Source: Periplaneta americana (taxonomy: Eukaryota > Arthropoda > Insecta > Blattodea > Blattidae). From it: a DNA stretch of 64,000 bases. The number at the start of each line of letters is the position of its first letter. Positions within the stretch are counted from its first letter, which is position 1. Location: NCBI RefSeq assembly GCF_040183065.1, contig NC_091125.1:112244121-112308120 (forward strand), written 5' to 3'. A program made the position numbers and the translations under genes. The notes beneath the pieces were generated by a model. It was not told the DNA's origin and searched no databases. It saw only the letters and a program-made list of their open reading frames with translations. Positions 1 through 10,125 of the stretch are shown here, in pieces.

Positions 1-685
1 TTAAATATTGCAGCACAGACCACAATATTTACGCAATTTTACTGAACTGTAAATGTTAAAAATAGTTCTATATCAAAAGCTTAGGACAATTTCTCAGATA
101 TTGTATTTTAATATTGAAGTGCTTATGACACCGTCATGGTCTTATATTTTTGTTAAACAGAAATTTCATTCATACACTACATTGGTTTCGTGTCGCTTAT
201 CATAGTAATGGTACACAAAAGTCAGGATTTCTCACTATTTGTACAGTGTATTTAATCAATTATATTCAAAATCGGTATTTTACATGTGTATGCTAAACCA
301 AAGGGCCTAAATATGATTTTTTTTTTCATTTTATTCTTATACAGAGTTTTTCGTAAACAACACATAATGTGTTTTATAATTTGGTGGAATGTTTTAAAGA
401 AAAATGCTCAGATAAGTCGAATCTTATTTCATAAAAGGAATTATTTCGTAAATCTGAATCTTTTCTATAGATTGTACAAAATAAATCCTTTTAAGAAATA
501 AAAGTCGACGTGTCTGAACATTTTTCTTTAAAACCTTCCATCAAATAAAAAACATATGCATTACTTTTTAAAAACCCTGATTATGACAAACTTCAATGAT
601 CCAACGACGTTGTTCAGATAATAGCGAGTTTGCTTCTGATCAGACCTGTGTTCGGCCATGGTTCAGGCTTTACCTATTGGCTTTT
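1..685. other. AT-rich stretch, nothing recognised
   Basis: I see no coding pattern, tRNA-like box, terminal inverted repeat or microsatellite here. The only open frame of note (286-501) is rich in Phe, Ile and Lys, as expected from AT-rich noncoding DNA. Confidence 0.5.
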
Positions 686-689
686 ACGA

Positions 690-785
690 ACATTTCCGCG
701 ACTATAAAGCGAATGTCAGGTAACATCATGGTGGATCTTTGGACTCATCTCGCTGTCACCAATTTCGTCAACGCCAGATAACCTC
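690..785 (+). mobile_element. SINE A, degenerate 3' fragment
   Basis: The segment keeps the order of the SINE A body: GCGAATGTCAGGTAA, then CTCATCTCGCTGTCACCAAT and a GACGC-like end. It lacks the tRNA-like head and is more diverged than the copy at 1056-1326. Identification rests on similarity to the other SINE A copies in this window. Confidence 0.55.
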
Positions 786-1055
786 GCAGTTCATACAGAG
801 TGATTAAAAACTTTTAAGTGAGCTCACTTCGTCCAAGGAAAATTTCGTCCATTCCACCCTCACTTTTACGATATTGTTTTTTATTAACACTAGATATTCA
901 CAAACAAGGGGACTTCCTGATGATATATTAGGAGTAAACATGGGGAAAGTCCAACGCGTAAGACACCACAAGAAAACAGACACATGCCTAGACTCTGTTG
1001 AATAGAAACAAATTTTAATTTCGCTAATTTTGTAGCATTAAACTTATGCATTTAT

Positions 1056-1326
1056 GTTTTTATTTATTTTTACTTGGTTATTTAACGACGCTGTATCATC
1101 TACTATGTTATTAAGCGTCCGATGGAATTGGTGATAGCGAGATGGTATTTGGTGAGATGAAGTCGAGGAATCGCCATAAATTACCTGACATTCGTCTTCC
1201 GGTTGGAGAAAACCTTGTAAAGAACCCAATCAGGTAATTAGCCCAAGCGGGAATCGAATCCACTCCCTAGCGCAGTTCCGGATCAGTAGACAAGCGCTTT
1301 CGCCAATTGAGCTACACCAGAGAACA
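1056..1326 (-). mobile_element. SINE A, near full length
   Basis: A tRNA-derived SINE on the minus strand. Read 5'->3' it opens with GGTGTAGCTCAATTGGC (A-box region), then a B box in GATTCGATTCCCGC, a body with CAGGTAATTTATGGCGA, and a tail ACAGCGTCGTTAAATAACC followed by a T/A-rich end. It is flanked by a 10-bp direct repeat ATGCATTTAT (1046-1055 and 1327-1336), consistent with LINE-mediated insertion. It ends only a few bases from the TIR element beginning at 1349. Confidence 0.85.
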
Positions 1327-1490
1327 ATGCATTTATATTAAGTTAAATCCTAGATCATATATGTCACAGATAGGTCATCGCTATGTTAAAATCGTTTGCA
1401 CCTTGAAGAGAACAACCGCCAGGATCGCCACCCGTCCGCCGTAAACGAACACGAGATGGCAGTACAGTCGCTAATGCAATTCAAATGGGA

Positions 1491-2262
1491 ATGGGGAGGC
1501 ATTTCTGGATGGGGAGGCATTACACAAACTGCTCTTCTTCCTCTAATTATGTTGCAAAACGTATAATCAAAATTTGTTTGAAAAGGCGACTAGATTATCC
1601 AACAAATTTGATCCATTCCGAATTGAATGTTTTTAGAACCGACCAAATTTATAAATACCCTTTAATGAAATTCTATCATAAAAATAGAAGGAATTTTGTA
1701 GCTCAGCCACATGATCATAATACAAGACGAAATGAAATTCTTAAATTAGTTGAACCTAAATATTTCACATCTGCTGCTTTACTACACAGTACAAATTATG
1801 GTCCACGTCTATATAATTCGATAATAAAAGTTCATCCAGAATTGACTACTTTAAGCAATGAAATTTTCAGATCCAGAATTAAAAAAATTATATGACAGAC
1901 TTCCCTGTATTTATATTATGTACCATGTATTGTAAAACAAGTTTATTTCTATCCTAAGTATATTTTTTCTATCTTATCTTGATTACTATATCAACATGAC
2001 CTGTACTAATTATACTACTAATAATAATTTTATATTAATTCACCAATCTCAACATCGTCTCTTTTTTCACTCGGTTATTACTAGTATTATTACTTACTAA
2101 ATTTATTATCGTCCTTATGTGACCATTTTGTCTACAAAGTATGTACCCTATGTAACGGAACTGTCCCCGAACACGAGCTTTGCTCTTTCGGGGTATTTTA
2201 ATGTAACGTTTTTATGTATATGTTGTTAAATAAATAAATAAATAAATAAAATAAATAAATAA
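1491..2262 (+). mobile_element. 5'-truncated LINE, family L1a
   Basis: Nested in the TIR element. The ORF at 1485-1895 (136 aa) carries the C-terminal tail of a non-LTR polyprotein: KRIIKICLKR near residue 26, DQIYKYPLMKFYHKNRRNF near 53, and YGPRLYN near 105. The related copy on the minus strand at 11270-12090 aligns through the same blocks. There are no RT catalytic motifs because the copy is truncated. The 3' UTR ends with a hairpin (2165-2193) and then a (TAAA)n tail. The first amino acids of the ORF come from a short local duplication (TGGGGAGGCATT twice), not from the LINE. Confidence 0.75.
2165..2193 (+). other. Conserved LINE 3'-UTR hairpin
   Basis: CCCCGA (2165-2170) pairs with TCGGGG (2188-2193), and inside it GAGC pairs with GCTC around a TTT loop. 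The related LINE at 11393-11423 keeps both stems with paired base changes. Likely the RT recognition hairpin upstream of the (TAAA)n tail. Confidence 0.65.
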
Positions 2263-2377
2263 TTATGACGTGGCTCATTATGTAACTAGATGGCGGCGTA
2301 GTAAACCTGACAAAAGTTGTTAACGTCAAAGCCTATATGGCCGACCTATCTGGGGTATATATGATCTAGGGTTAAAT

Positions 2378-3430
2378 TAAATTATTAAAGAGCACAATTC
2401 ATCGATGGAGTTCAAGAGATTTGAATCGGTACCTTGATAGTGAGGCTGTGCGCTCTGATTTGTAACAGCCGGCTTTCTTTTTCCTTCTTCAGCAAGGTCA
2501 AAATTATTTTCTTAGCAATCCCTGTGTTTAATTAACATTCCCTTACCTTAGTCAATGCTAACATGATGCAGCATTGTTGTATAATAGCCATAAATCAGTA
2601 TACACAAGTCATAAAACCCTTGCAATGATGTTAATGAAGACACGGCAACGTGTGAACTGGCCATGTCTAGCCACTGCCGTGGCAGTCGTTGAGACTTCGT
2701 GACGAGACCGTCTACACGGCACGGGCCACTCCTACAACTGCCGATTTATTGTTATTGTAACTTGTTTATAGTCTATATTTGTCGCCATTTGCTGTGGTTT
2801 CCGGGTTCACAAAGTCTTGTCGTTCATTAAAGAAAGGTGTGCCTCTTGTTCGAAAAAAAATAATTTGTTTTCTGGCAACATTATCTCATGGTCATTGAAT
2901 AATGACGAAAAGCTTGGTCAAGTTTTCGTCATTTTTTTTTTCTTAAAATTTCTTCTACACTGCTTACCGATTGACATTGTTATGACAAGACCAGTTACGC
3001 AAGATTTAAATTATCCGCAAATGCTAATAAGAACCTTACCTTTCATGTCTTCTATAGCATTCATCTCAGAAATTTAATTGTATTTTCTGAATCTGGTTTA
3101 AGAATAATAAAAGTATAAGGTGGACATTTTCAGTGGACTATTTGGAAGTGTGATAAAACTTTATGGAGTGAGTCAAATAGGCCTGTGTATTTAAACATTT
3201 TGAAAACTTATTTATATTTTTGAATTTTGTTTATTTACACAATTTAGACTAAGTTGTTTTTTAAAAAACACATCCTTCAGGTGACCTCTTCCACTTGTAA
3301 TGCACTACTGAAGTCGCTTCTGGAAACTTGTCATGACACAAACACACAACTCCTGAACAATAGTACAATTTCATGCCGAGTTCTTCTTTTTTTTTAATAT
3401 CATGTAATCAATGGGAGAACACCTATGTTT
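2378..3430. other. No gene recognised
   Basis: A T-rich ORF at 2817-3077 shows no family resemblance. Around 2670 a short palindrome (CCACTGCCGTGGCAGT) sits in a GC-richer patch. Nothing else is supported. Confidence 0.45.
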
Positions 3431-3439
3431 CAAATACTT

Positions 3440-3720
3440 TTGCAGACTTTGCAGAGAGTTTTCTTCGAACGCATCAGTTCCCAATCTGATGACATTCCAT
3501 GACCTTCGCGTTCACCCGATTTGACAGCTCCAGTTTTTTCTTATGGAGGATATTTGAAAGAAAGTGTGTTCTTCCGTAAATTAAATTATATTCAAAGGCT
3601 GAGGAACAAGATTCGGCATGAAAGTGAACATACTGTTCAGTAGTTATGTGATCGTGTCATTAGTTTACAGAAATGATTTCAGTAGTCACTGAGGAGGTCA
3701 CTGAAGAACGTGGTTAAAAA
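3440..3720 (+). pseudogene. Tc1/mariner-like transposase, C-terminal relic
   Basis: Translated across small lesions, this stretch gives FFERISSQSDDIPWPSRSPD followed by LTAPVFFLWRIFERKC. That matches the hallmark of DDE_3-type (Tc1/mariner, DD34E-like) transposases: I(P/D)WP.RSPDLT..DFFLWG. Downstream residues (RLRNKIRHES) fit the following helix. Several stop codons interrupt it, no inverted repeat is visible around it, and the N-terminal half is absent. It belongs to the same broad superfamily as the DUF4817-bearing fragments elsewhere in the window. Confidence 0.65.
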
Positions 3721-3785
3721 AAATATACACACATTATTTGCGGATGAAACGTTGGGTGCCAATTTTTCGCTCCCATCTTACAAAG

Positions 3786-5410
3786 CTATGAGTCTTGAGC
3801 GTCTTGAATATTCACACTTCTAATTTCCATACAATTTATAGTTTCATGTATCTTTGTCATTTTGCATCTCCCATTTTTCCGTTTCTCTGGTGGTTTCCAC
3901 TCGTTTAATTTTTTCGACAATCTCTCTTCTGGCATTCTCAATAAGTGGTCTAAACAATTTAGCCTTTTCATTTCAATTCTCATCAAACAGATTCTTTTGC
4001 TTTCATTGTTTCCCTAATTTCTTAATTCCTAATAACGATTCACTCTACATACTCTTGAACTTCTACGTAGAAGTTTCTGCTGTCATAATTTTCTTCATTA
4101 AAATTTTACTTTTATATTCCAAAACTGATTTCACCAAGACGATTGCAATATTTTTTTTGTAAATTTCTTTTTGTGCGTTTGTCCCACCAAATTGAATTCA
4201 AAACAGGATATAATTCTATTGCTTTGTTCTATTCTTTCGTTTACATCTTGTCTTTTAGAACCCTCTGTTTTATTTATTATTACTTCGAAATACTTGCAGT
4301 GCTCTAATTGTTTTATTTCAACTTCTTCTTCCGCCAATAAATATTCCTTTTCGTTTCTATTCATTGCCAAATATTAATATTATATTTGGAAATTTACTGT
4401 AAGGTCCCATGACTCATACGTTCTTTTTTAGGCTATGTACCATGAGTTCTAAATCAAAATGGTCTTGTGCAAAAACTACCTGAGCATCAACAAAATTAGT
4501 GGAAACTTCATTTTAAGTTTTTCAAAGAATGTTCTGCATAAATGTTGAAAAGTGCTGGTGAGAGAATGTAGCCTTGTCTTAAGGGGTTAGGTACAGCTTA
4601 CAGCAGTAAATTTTTTGGAAATATTCAACATTTTTTTCCCTCCATTACTGTATCTTGTACAATAATGAAAATTAATATGTGTAAAACACTGTCCTGCTAT
4701 ATAAAAAATAGTTTTACGATTTACAAAAAATTATTCACTTTTTTTTTTTCAAAATTCAAAACGTGCAGTGATGAAACTGTGCAGTGATGAAACGTTTCCC
4801 TCATAACTCATAAACTTGTTAACTTTTTCATATTCTCTCTCTTTTATTTTATTGCTGAAACTCATGTTTACAATATCATGCTCTTTCAACTACATTTCTT
4901 AATCAATAATATTATTTTTTTTATTTTGTGTTAGAATAAAATATTGATATTTGACCATTTTTTTAAATGAATTTATTTTTCATCAGACAATCTGCCAACG
5001 GTAGAGAAGTGATTTTGTATCATGTTGTAGATATGACATGCATAAATATACATAAAAAATTTCATCACAGAATGTTGGATAGTTTTTTAGTTATGCGGGA
5101 AACGCTTCATCACTGCACAGTGAACTGCCAGCATTTTGAATTTTGAAAAAAAAAAATATATATATATTTTTTTTAATCGTAAAAATATTTTTATCATATA
5201 GCAGAAGGACAGTGTTTTACATATACTAATTTTCATTATTGTACAAGATACAATAATGGAGGAAAAAAAATTTTGAATATTTCCAAAATGTTACTCCTTT
5301 AAGCTATACCAAACCCCTTAATCATTTTGTAGGTTTAAAAATAACTCAATTATGTAAATAAACAAAATCTGAAAGTGTTATATTATGTTGTTCAGATACA
5401 TAAAACCTGT
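3786..5410 (-). mobile_element. RTE-like LINE, decayed, split by TTAA element
   Basis: Minus-strand remnants of one LINE lie on both sides of the element at 4583-5317. Right of it (5322-5410) the frame reads LSDFVYLHN and FKPTK. Directly left of it comes LRQGYILSPALFNIYAEH, the RT motif B block, then a degraded FADD region (VVFAQDHFDLEL). Around 4370-4131 is LEHCKYFEVIINKTEGSKRQ, and at 3986-3786 the RTE-type tail CLDHLLRMPEERLSKKLNEW and KPPEKRKNGR. Many stops and frameshifts show it is long dead. The motif order is that of RTE-clade endonuclease-RT proteins. Confidence 0.7.
4579..5321. mobile_element. TTAA-flanked long-TIR element
   Basis: A 735-bp element (4583-5317) with inverted arms of roughly 230 bp. 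The ends read GGGGTTAGGTACAGCTTA and, on the opposite strand, GGGGTTTGGTATAGCTTA. It is flanked by TTAA on both sides (4579-4582 and 5318-5321), the target duplicated by piggyBac and Kolobok elements; the GGGG ends fit Kolobok/T2-type better than the CCC ends of piggyBac. There is no transposase, so it is nonautonomous. It sits exactly in the codons before RQG of the LINE RT motif B. Confidence 0.8.
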
Positions 5411-5467
5411 TTGATTTACTTCATAAGGTTTTATCACAAAAATAATCCGCTGAAAATGCATCAAATA

Positions 5468-5488
5468 ATGATGATGATGATGATGATG

Positions 5489-5528
<40 letters not shown>
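5468..5528. repeat. (ATG)n/(AAT)n microsatellite
   Basis: About seven GATs or TGAs followed by roughly a dozen AAT units. A second A-rich AAT array lies at 5789-5848. Apart from these, 5410-6030 shows no recognisable gene. Confidence 0.9.
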
Positions 5529-5529
<1 letters not shown>

Positions 5530-6039
5530 TTAATATTATTTACCTAGTTGTCTCCGTGACTGAGTTTATAAAGTACTAGTAGCTTAAGCAACTAAAACTT
5601 CAGCATATTGTATCTGAAAGTAATTTATCTTACACACTTGCAGTGTTATAATAATAGGCTATCGTGCATTATGCACATAGATAAGAAACTCTGTCGTTAA
5701 CTTCGTTATCTATCCGTGCTTTGCCACAAGTGCACTGTGTCCATTTGTTATTACTTTTGAAGATTCTAGGCCTATATTTCCAGGTTTTGTATACATAATA
5801 ATAATAAAAATAATAATAATAAAAAAAAAAAAATAATAATAATAATAAAATGAACCGCTTTTCTTCGTTGTAATTACAATGCTTAGTTTTTTTAAGCTTC
5901 GGAGAATATTCAGAGACGCTTAGATGATGATTTAGCGATAATGGAGCAATTTTGGGAATGGAAACATGTGAAATAAAAAGATTAGTATTAATTATATCGT
6001 AAAACTGATATATCTGTAAAAAAGAAAAACTTCTTAGCA

Positions 6040-6115
6040 TACGCCTGAGATCGAACTCCGATCCTTTTAGTAACAATCTAACAGTTGACTTTGCACTGCG
6101 AGGTCGTCCACTTTT
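6040..6115 (-). mobile_element. tRNA-like segment, probable SINE head
   Basis: On the minus strand the sequence GTGGACGACCTCGCAGTGCA is followed about 40 nt later by GGAGTTCGATCTC, a B-box-like motif. This spacing is that of a tRNA-derived promoter. I see no complete cloverleaf and no second copy in the window, so it may be a SINE remnant or chance. Confidence 0.35.
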
Positions 6116-6799
6116 CATACAGCGTTGTTAAATAAGTAATAACTACTATCACGAATGTGGCTAACAGAAACTGTGGCCATTGCAATCTCCCATCACAGTT
6201 GATCTTGCAGAAGCACAGGTAGCGGAGAACTATTATCTTCCCCTTCAATCATACCTTGAAAAAGGAGAAGTTAATTCTGTTCATTATTAACTGGAAAATG
6301 ACTGATTATCCGTCTGCAACTCTGACACCTTCTTGGAAGGTTCTGCGACTGTGAACTACTTCTCATCTGAACAAAACAAAGAAAACCTCCGGGTAAATCC
6401 CACGAGATAGCGTCAGGTGCATGACGAGATTCCGTTCACCTCTCCGCTGTGACGTCACAAACCAGTGCGGAGGGGGGTTACCACCAGTGAATCACAGTGC
6501 GTAAGTTCAAAATTTCCCCACATATTAGTATACATAATGTTTATAAACTGATTCATAAACTGCATTTGTGAACCTTGGAAAAAAGACAGCGAAAAGTCAT
6601 GCTGTTTATCAGAATTCCTTCTATTCACAGCTACTAATGTTGGTGTTCCACCTTGCAGCCTGGAAGGAATCCAAACCACAAGTGCATAAATGAGTGAGGG
6701 CGAGAATGAACTAACTCACTGCTTTCTGTTTAGAAACATCTTGCTATCTGTCAGGAAATAATACTTCGTTTCCTTTTTATATAGAGCGTTCACAGTTTC
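6116..6799. other. No gene recognised
   Basis: Mixed-composition DNA without tRNA boxes, inverted ends or coding blocks that I can name. The ORF at 6455-6679 shows no family features. Confidence 0.45.
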
Positions 6800-7091
6800 T
6801 ACTTGTTATGACTGTAATGTGTTCTTTGCATAACGTGTTTGAAATGATCTGTCTGTCCTATGTAGAAGTTGTTGCAGGTGTTGCATTTGAGTTTGTATAC
6901 ACCTGTATTTGTTTGTTTGTGTTGTTTGTGAGTTGAGATGCTTTTGCAGAGTGTTTTTTGTTCTGTATGCAATGTTGTAATTTAATTTCTTGAATGATGT
7001 TGCAATCTTGTGTGTGTTTTTGTTTTCGTATGTTAGTGTGATGTATTTTTTGTGCTCTTGTGTTTGTGTTGTATTCCTACGTTTTTTTGTA
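6800..7091 (-). mobile_element. Penelope-like element fragment (GIY-YIG region)
   Basis: Minus-strand coding matches the RT-C-terminal linker and GIY-YIG endonuclease of Penelope-like retroelements. In one frame it reads KYITLTYENKNTHKIA, then FKKLNYNIAYRTKNTLQKHL; after a frameshift another frame reads GVYKLKCNTCNNFYIGQT. The pair G-V-Y and Y-I-G with the intervening C..C is the expected endonuclease core. Both ends are truncated. A MITE at 7092-7334 abuts the 5' coding side, so the element may have been interrupted there. The second copy at 17279-17862 has the same family of endonuclease. Confidence 0.75.
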
Positions 7092-7334
7092 ATTGAAGAG
7101 TTCAGAACCATAGTGGGCCAAGCGTCATTTACTAAAACCATAGAAAACAAGGGTTAAAATGAAGTTATTACCATAATTCAATGGAAACATATAGCAAGTA
7201 ATATAAAGTGTACACATTAAAACTAAATGACATGTCAATCTTCATTAAACTATGGTATTCAGTTAACTTTAACCCTTGCTTTCTCCGTTTTTAATAAATG
7301 GCGCTTGGCCCACTATGGCTCTGAACCCTTCAAT
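7092..7334. mobile_element. TA-flanked MITE (243 bp)
   Basis: Inverted arms of about 70 bp: the left reads ATTGAAGAGTTCAGAACCAT, the right complement ATTGAAGGGTTCAGAGCCAT, and both continue AGTGGGCCAAGCG. TA lies on both sides (7090-7091, 7335-7336), which suggests a Tc1/mariner-type nonautonomous element. It contains no coding sequence. It adjoins the truncated end of the Penelope-like fragment. Confidence 0.75.
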
Positions 7335-7336
7335 TA

Positions 7337-7945
7337 TATTACATATTCCGAAAATATTTTACTCTCCACATGTACTTGAGTCTTTTATGATAATTGTGAA
7401 TATATCATTCACGAAATTGTTCACAGATCCCTAGACACACGAAGTAAGTCAGAAGAATTTAATTACATCTGTCTTGCTTACATTCAATTTATATTACGTA
7501 GTTTGTACACACTTGTTATTAATTATTAATTTTAGACAATTCTTTCACTTGTGTTTTAATTTGTTTTAATCTTGGACGTATACACATGCTATAGTTCCAG
7601 TAAATCACATGCTCTGATGTATTATATGCACATTTGTTTGTTTATTACATATGTATTCAGCAAGTTTCATGTAATTGATCTGAAGATGATTCCTTTGAGC
7701 CAAAAACGTTTAGGCCCTATCAGTAAAAACGTAACTAGTCACATATTGTATTAGATAAGCATTGACGGTCACTTAAAAATAAATTATATCACTTTTCTAC
7801 TGGTTTTAATATCTAGATCTCTAATTTAAGAAGTCTCAGACTTTCTATGCAATAGCGACTTAAATTTGCCATACTTTATTTACAAATATTTAAAAATGGG
7901 CTGTGTTTAACTTATAACAGATAATGGAATTGAATAATTTATACA
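7337..7945. other. No gene; possible Penelope-type tail
   Basis: At 7680-7712 CTGAAGATGATTCC is followed by AAAAACG, resembling the motif found 3' of the Penelope-like ORF at 17777. Nothing else is recognisable. See the hammerhead-like finding. Confidence 0.25.
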
Positions 7946-7953
7946 GTTTAAAA

Positions 7954-8140
7954 CAGTGGTCGTCAGCACTCGCTGAAATGTGCAATGGGTACGCGGTGCT
8001 GTCCCGTGTGCACTGTCGTGCAACAGGGAGAGATAGAGAGCATACCCGCTAGCAGCTACGAGAGCACTATAGTGCATTGCGTTTTCCGCGGGTAAGAGAG
8101 GCTAGGCCAGCTCCAGCGTGCTCTGAGCTGACGACCCCTG
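7954..8140. mobile_element. hAT-type MITE (187 bp)
   Basis: Ends CAGTGGTCGTCAGC (7954) and, on the opposite strand, CAGGGGTCGTCAGC (from 8140). Flanked by an 8-bp near-duplication, GTTTAAAA at 7946-7953 and GTCTAAAA at 8141-8148. CAG-ends and an 8-bp target duplication are typical of hAT elements. It has no coding capacity. Confidence 0.8.
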
Positions 8141-8148
8141 GTCTAAAA

Positions 8149-8769
8149 CACTATACAAAACAAATGATGCGAGTATATGTTCTACTAAAATTCATAGTAC
8201 ATTGTTTTAAAACTTTCATATTGTTTTTCTCGAAATCTGGGTTTTCAACTTAAACTGTTATTGCACCCAGCACCTCAATTAGGCCTATTTTAATCTCTTC
8301 GTAAGTATGAAGTAAGAAGGAAATATTTTATCGGAAACCGAAAACAAATTTTTTTTTTTTTTCAATCGCGTCAAATTTATAAGACAGTAGTCATGTGACT
8401 TGCATTTATGTGGTTTGCCACAAACAATAAATTCTTCTGTGTTCTAAAAATACAGTGATCGAGTAGGCTATTAAATGTCACAACCGAAGGCCAACGCTTG
8501 CATCTCGTTACGGAAACTTGCCGAATCATTCTAGTTCCTGACTTTCACGTACTGTATCTTACACGTTAGCAATTAATCAACAAAATCACTTTTTAACATC
8601 TCTTACTTGCTACACCATTGATATGTATATGAAAAAGTGGCGAACCAAATTCGAAATTATTAATTTTGAGTTTCCTGTTCCTCCACTGTGTGGTCATCAG
8701 CATCACTCATTACTTCCTTTTTCATCCTTTTCAAAAACTCGCCGCAATAACAAAATTTATAACCGGGCG
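8149..8769. other. No gene recognised
   Basis: AT-rich sequence with a short T-run at 8349-8361. I see no coding or repeat pattern until the LINE begins near 8770. Confidence 0.45.
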
Positions 8770-8833
8770 TTAATGCATAGGATGAAAGTAAATGGTTCTA
8801 AAAGTAAATCTATAACATTTTTATAATATTATA

Positions 8834-9511
8834 TTGTATTCATCTATAACATTTTGTAAAACCCGAGAGGAAACTAGTCTTAATTACGAATTCAGTGGTG
8901 TTGTAATTCCGCAAGTACAATGTTGTAAATACCTAGGAGTGTATTTAAACTCCAAACTTTCTTGGGGAGAGCATGTTGATAATGTTACGGGTAAAGCATG
9001 GAGGGCACTTCACTTTATTATGAGAATCTTGAGAAAGGCTAGCCCCAAATCGAGGGAAATAGCATATCTAACGTTAGTGCGACCTTTAATGGAATACGGA
9101 ACTACATGTTGGGATCCCTATAGAATATATCAGATAAATTCCTTAGAAAGAATCCAGTATAGGGCAGCTAAATTTGTTAAAGGTAAAAGAGAAAATGGAA
9201 ACGATACGATAAAAGAACTTAAATGGGAAACTTTGGAAAACAGACGTAGGAAAACTAGAATAACATCATTGTATAGAGCACATCTAGGTCAGAAAGCATG
9301 GGTAGACATAACGGCTCGGTTAGAAAAGCCAACGTACTATGGTAGGAACGATCATGTTTTTAAAATCAAATGTAGGAAACAGAAAACGGATGTAGGTAAA
9401 TTCTCATTTTTAAATATAACTATAAATGATTGGAATGACCTACCTGCAGCGGTCTTTGAGGGCTGTCCTTCCTTAAGGAGATTCAAGAATAATTTAAAAA
9501 GTTGTGTATAA
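8834..9511 (+). CDS. LINE polyprotein, C-terminal part (225 aa)
   Basis: The best-preserved LINE ORF of the window. Residues about 31-47 (QCCKYLGVYLNSKLSW) and HVDNVTGKA are the thumb-side block that follows the RT palm in CR1/Jockey-like LINEs. LTLVRPLMEYGTTCWDPY near residue 82 and LERIQYRAAKFV near 105 are the next conserved blocks. FNDLP-type INDWNDLPAA and LRRFKNNLKS close the protein at the usual C-terminus. The true frame continues upstream, so the annotated Met is not a natural start; it is created by the duplication at 8810-8856. The FADD box is absent because the copy is truncated. Confidence 0.75.
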   Translation: MYSSITFCKTREETSLNYEFSGVVIPQVQCCKYLGVYLNSKLSWGEHVDNVTGKAWRALHFIMRILRKASPKSREIAYLTLVRPLMEYGTTCWDPYRIYQINSLERIQYRAAKFVKGKRENGNDTIKELKWETLENRRRKTRITSLYRAHLGQKAWVDITARLEKPTYYGRNDHVFKIKCRKQKTDVGKFSFLNITINDWNDLPAAVFEGCPSLRRFKNNLKSCV

Positions 9512-10073
9512 AGTGCAAATTAAAATTAAGGCGACATTTAACATTTAATTTTTTTAAGGTGACATGTATTTATTTACCCTGACGAGTTACTTCCTTGGTT
9601 TGAATTGTAAATTATTTAAAAATAGCGTATAAGGGGGTCTTAGACTAGAAATGTTTAGTTTAAATGTAGTTCTGTTTATAAGTACAGTATGCATAAGGGT
9701 GTAATTATTTGACTTATTTGAACTGTTGTATCAGTGAAGCGAGGTGAGTTAGTGAAGTTATGGTTTTACAGTGCAGTGAATAGTTCCGATCAGTGATAAT
9801 TTATAGCGTCAATAAAATGTGTTCTATAGTGTCAGTGAAATGTGTGCTAAAGTGTCAGTGAAATGCGTCATAGTGCCACTACAGTGAGTGAGATGAGAGT
9901 AAAGTGAAAGACTATTGAAACTTATGTAGGGCCTATACATAATAATGTAGGTTGTAATGTTTTTATTATTATTGTGTTAAATTATATTGTGTATTCTTAT
10001 TGTATTGTGTATAAAATTGTAGGTCTATTGTGTATTCTATAATTGTATTGTGTATTGTTTATATTGTGTATAC

Positions 10074-10105
10074 CACTGCCACCGGGTGCATGCCCATTTG
10101 CAGTG
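10074..10105 (+). other. LINE 3'-UTR terminal hairpin
   Basis: CACTGC (10074-10079) pairs with GCAGTG (10100-10105), and GGG pairs with CCC inside. It lies directly before the AAATAAATACATACA tail. Position and form match the hairpins of the other LINE families in this window. Confidence 0.5.
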
Positions 10106-10125
10106 TAAATAAATACATACATACA

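Larger units (their letters stand above)
1349..2370. mobile_element. TIR element (family M1), split by a LINE
   Basis: A short nonautonomous DNA element with imperfect inverted ends: CCTAGATCATATAT at 1349 and its complement ending at 2370, with a second matching block CAGATAGGTC a few bases inside each end. A 7-bp direct repeat GTTAAAT flanks it (1342-1348, 2371-2377). A LINE fragment of about 770 bp (1491-2262) interrupts the middle. The element at 32950-33202, opposite orientation, is the same family without the LINE, so it shows the empty site. Superfamily is not assigned; the 7-8 bp duplication allows P-like or hAT-like origin. Confidence 0.8.
8770..10125 (+). mobile_element. 5'-truncated CR1/Jockey-like LINE, family L2a
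   Basis: Coding begins near 8770 (MHRMKVNGSKSKSITF), is broken by a short duplication of CTATAACATTTT (around 8810 and 8844), and resumes in the 8834-9511 ORF. The 3' UTR has iterated AGTGAAATG (9775-9910) and TTGTGTATT (9975-10070) units, then a hairpin at 10074-10105 and a tail AAATAAATACATACATACA. The copy starts after the RT catalytic core. Confidence 0.75.

Noticed and set aside
5669-6118. 149-aa minus-strand ORF
   Set aside because: Its centre is the AAT array (runs of Tyr, Phe, Leu), and the remainder is tRNA-like sequence; no protein family resemblance.
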